The notes under the pieces were generated by a model. That model was not told the DNA's origin and made no database searches. It saw only the letters and a list, made by a program, of their open reading frames with translations. DNA of 64,000 nt, taken from assembly GCF_016801865.2 (NCBI RefSeq), contig NC_068938.1:133204416-133268415 (forward strand), written 5' to 3'. The DNA comes from Culex pipiens pallens (lineage: Eukaryota > Arthropoda > Insecta > Diptera > Culicidae). The position numbers and the translations under genes are program-made. Of the stretch, positions 61,726 to 64,000 are shown piece after piece; the stretch's first letter is position 1; every line of letters begins with the position of its first letter.

Positions 61726-64000
61726 ATGAGCTCTTCGGAAGCCCACTGGGAACCACTGGCGGAGATTTACCTATCCTATCCGGCAGCTGCGACAACGACA
61801 ACCGATTCTACTCCGACTGTTTCCGGAACCAGCGCCAAGGAGCAGAAGGAGTGCACCTACTGTTTGTGCAGCCGCGTTTTCATCCGCAACTATTACGATG
61901 TTTACGTGTCCACGCTGGAACGTGGCGACCCGCTCAACAGTGAGTGACTTCCGGTTTTTGCGTAACTCTGCGAGATTGATGTGGGTTTTTTGTTTCTTTT
62001 TGCAAGGTTCTTCCGGAGTGACTCAGGTTGAAGAGCTGCCGGTGCAGGGGGAGAAGGAGGAGGAGGTGGCGGAGGTTGTTGATGAGATCGAGGACGATGT
62101 GTTTAGCGAGGAGCCGCTGAGGAAGCAGCTTAGCTTTGGACGGAGCGTGGTCAAGTGGGACCGCTGCGACGGAACGGCCAGCGATGCGAGCTGTTACTTT
62201 AGTGCGAGCGCGTCGCATTCGGACACGAACTACTGTAGCACCGACGACCAGCAGGAAGGTCACATTCTGCACGGTGCCTTGATGGCACAGCACGGGTTGC
62301 ATTCCAGCGATAGCGGGGCGGACATTTCCGAGAAGAACTTTGAGCCCAAGGTGGAGGGAGGAGAGAAGGAGGACCTGTTTGTGGGGATGCGGGACGCGCT
62401 GATGTCGGACGAGGGCGCCAAGATTGCGTCGTTGGTGCACGTCGAGCGGAACAATAGCCTGCCGGAGGTTTTCGGTCGGGAGGATCTGCAAGATGCGTGG
62501 GAGTCGCACTGGAACAAGCACGGCGAGTCGATCATCTGGGCGTCGTGGATCGAAAAGTACAGCGATTACATCAACCCGGAGTACCTGGACCACGTTCCGC
62601 AGCAGGACACCAACTGTAATTCGCCACATTCCAAGAGTGAAGCCACGCCGGACACCACGTACGACGCGTCCAAGCATTTCTCGTTCGACGCCATGGAGGC
62701 GGAAATGGACCCCAAAGCGACCACGGAAATCATCGTCTCGACCTGCTCGCCGCACCCTTCTTCCTGCAACGATGGCTGGAACCCGCTGAACCCAGCCAAC
62801 GGCACCGCTGACGACATCTGGACCTCGCACCGGTCGGCGGACAACGACGCCCTGCTGAGTCCCCGCTGCGACTCGGTCACCTCGAGCATTCCACTGACGA
62901 TCGGCACGACGGACTCGATGACGAACGTAACGCGCATGACAATCTCCAGTTACGACTTTGGCGGCAGCAGCTCCAAGATCAGCTCGGAGTCGTCCAACCT
63001 GAGCGCGTCCAGCCTGAGCGAGCAAGTCAGCTCGGAAAGCGAAAGCTCCAACAGCTCGGACATGCTAGCCACGGAGTGTCTGGTGGGTGCTGGTGCTGCC
63101 TCTGTCAACGGTGGGACAAGCGCCGACGACGAGGAAGCGGCCATGGACGGGGAGCAGTACTGGCAGATTCTGTGGCAGAAACACTTTCAGGAGCTGTACG
63201 CCACACACTACAATCTGTTCATGACGGAGCGGAGCGACGAGCAGCAAACGGATCTGCGGACGAAGCTGCACAAGCGGAAGCGGAACAGTAGCAGCGGATC
63301 GGGGGTGCTGTACAATAAGTAAGTATTATTCTGTATCACTTTTCGGAGAAGCCTCCACCAAGAAATCAGTACTGTTTGCACCAAGCCGAAATCGTGGAGA
63401 CAGCTGTTTAATCTTGAGACGGTGTAGAGGGAGATCAGGAAGCTGAAGAACAACAGAGTTTTCGGAAAGGATCGGTTACCTATACTGGAGAGAAACTGGC
63501 GAGGGCGCTTCACTGTGTGATTTCCTAGATCTGGAAGGAGGAATCTACAAAAAGAGCAATAAGTTGGACTCCAGCCCACACATCACAGCTTCATTGATTT
63601 CAAGGCGGCCTAAGATTCAGTCGACCGCGTGCAGCTATGGCAGATTGTGCACGAAAACGGATTCCCGGACAAACTGACTCGGCTGAAAGTAGCCCTACTT
63701 TGGATGATGTGATGTCCAGGGCGTGTCTCAGAGGAGATCGTTGATTGCTGCAGGAAGCTAACGATGTACAAAACACTGATTAGACCGGTAATTTTCTATG
63801 GCAACGAGACCTGTTGGAGTTTGTACACCTCGGATCGCTGGTAACGTTGATCTATAAATACAGCAGATAAATTCGGAGGCGGATCACCCCCGGTGATCGT
63901 GGCTACCATGGACTCAAAATTAACATTTTTTATTTCTTCCAGATCTTCCGCCGTCGAGCAACTGCCCGAAATGGTAGCCCAACTGAAGCTAGAACTGTCC
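61726..64000 (+). CDS. TGS1: Trimethylguanosine synthase, N-terminal part
   Basis: TGS1 hypermethylates the m7G cap of snRNAs and snoRNAs, and telomerase RNA in some species, to 2,2,7-trimethylguanosine in the nucleus or Cajal bodies. The visible exons are 61726-61939, 62007-63318 and 63943-64000 (incomplete), 528 codons so far. The N terminus (WEPLAEIYLSY, then CTYCLCSRVFI and YYDVY) matches the conserved TGS1 head. The segments WESHWNKHGESIIWASWIEKY and WQILWQKHFQELYATHY are the Trp-rich repeats before the disordered linker. The middle is Ser/Asp-rich and low in order. The S-adenosylmethionine methyltransferase domain lies beyond the window. Junction codons are Ser (61939/62007) and Lys (63318/63943). 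Intron 2 holds a retrotransposon remnant. The ATG at 61726 is the first in frame with the conserved head. Confidence 0.9.
63380..63915 (+). mobile_element. Decayed non-LTR retrotransposon pieces in TGS1 intron 2
   Basis: Short stretches encode reverse transcriptase pieces in broken frames: a FIDFKAA-like block with a stop (63595-63620), [12 protein letters not shown] (about 63650-63690), and LTMYKTLIRPV (about 63758-63790). The intervening parts, including the YADD block, are missing. It is related to the fragments at 17315 and 30808. Confidence 0.75.

Noticed and set aside
62000..63025. A 363-codon frame on the minus strand opposite TGS1
   Set aside because: It is the antisense shadow of a GC-biased exon, with Arg/Val-rich composition and no domain.

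Overview
This is a stretch of an insect nuclear genome. It is almost certainly from a culicine mosquito, and Culex is my best guess by inference. The evidence is compact GC-rich coding exons with short GT-AG introns, embedded in AT-rich DNA that is crowded with small DNA transposons, tRNA-derived SINEs and decayed non-LTR retrotransposons. The sigma-class GST gene is also laid out like the alternatively spliced GSTS1 of Anopheles. No prokaryotic, viral, CRISPR or rRNA feature was seen.

Genes in order: (1) the last four coding exons of TCERG1, + strand, 5816-7047, with upstream exons outside the window; (2) SUCLA2, the ATP-forming succinyl-CoA synthetase beta subunit, - strand, eight coding exons from 27687 down to 13659, rebuilt here as a 446-residue protein; (3) ECHDC3, + strand, 32378-33277, one exon; (4) GSTS1, - strand, with one shared first coding exon at 37665-37533 and two complete alternative downstream modules, each giving 203 residues, plus a likely non-coding first exon and TATA promoter near 45.1 kb; (5) small Maf (maf-S), - strand, 57733-57012, two coding exons, 134 residues; (6) the N-terminal half of TGS1, + strand, 61726 to the window end. 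The genes show no operon-like link. SUCLA2 and ECHDC3 are mitochondrial metabolism, TCERG1 and TGS1 are RNA processing, and maf-S is the kind of factor that, with CncC, drives GST genes.

The rest is mostly mobile DNA, and many elements have clear ends. Target-site duplications (TSDs) could be read directly for elements flanked by 2 bp (TA), 3 bp (TAA, TTA, CTA), 4 bp (AGTT, AAAT, ATTT, GCAC) and 7-9 bp duplications. Notable structures are: a set of nested palindromes at 49.0-52.1 kb; a 2.9-kb TA-flanked element at 52.8-55.7 kb carrying a 118-bp tandem array and long microsatellites; a 1.56-kb foldback at 40.0-41.6 kb; an insertion at 1847-3011 whose empty site survives at 45.9 kb; and an inverted pair of short-repeat arrays at 29.4-32.0 kb, one of which contains a 5'-truncated retrotransposon.

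I found no convincing new protein-coding system. The most interesting items are the two-module GSTS1 gene and the nested or satellite-bearing transposons.
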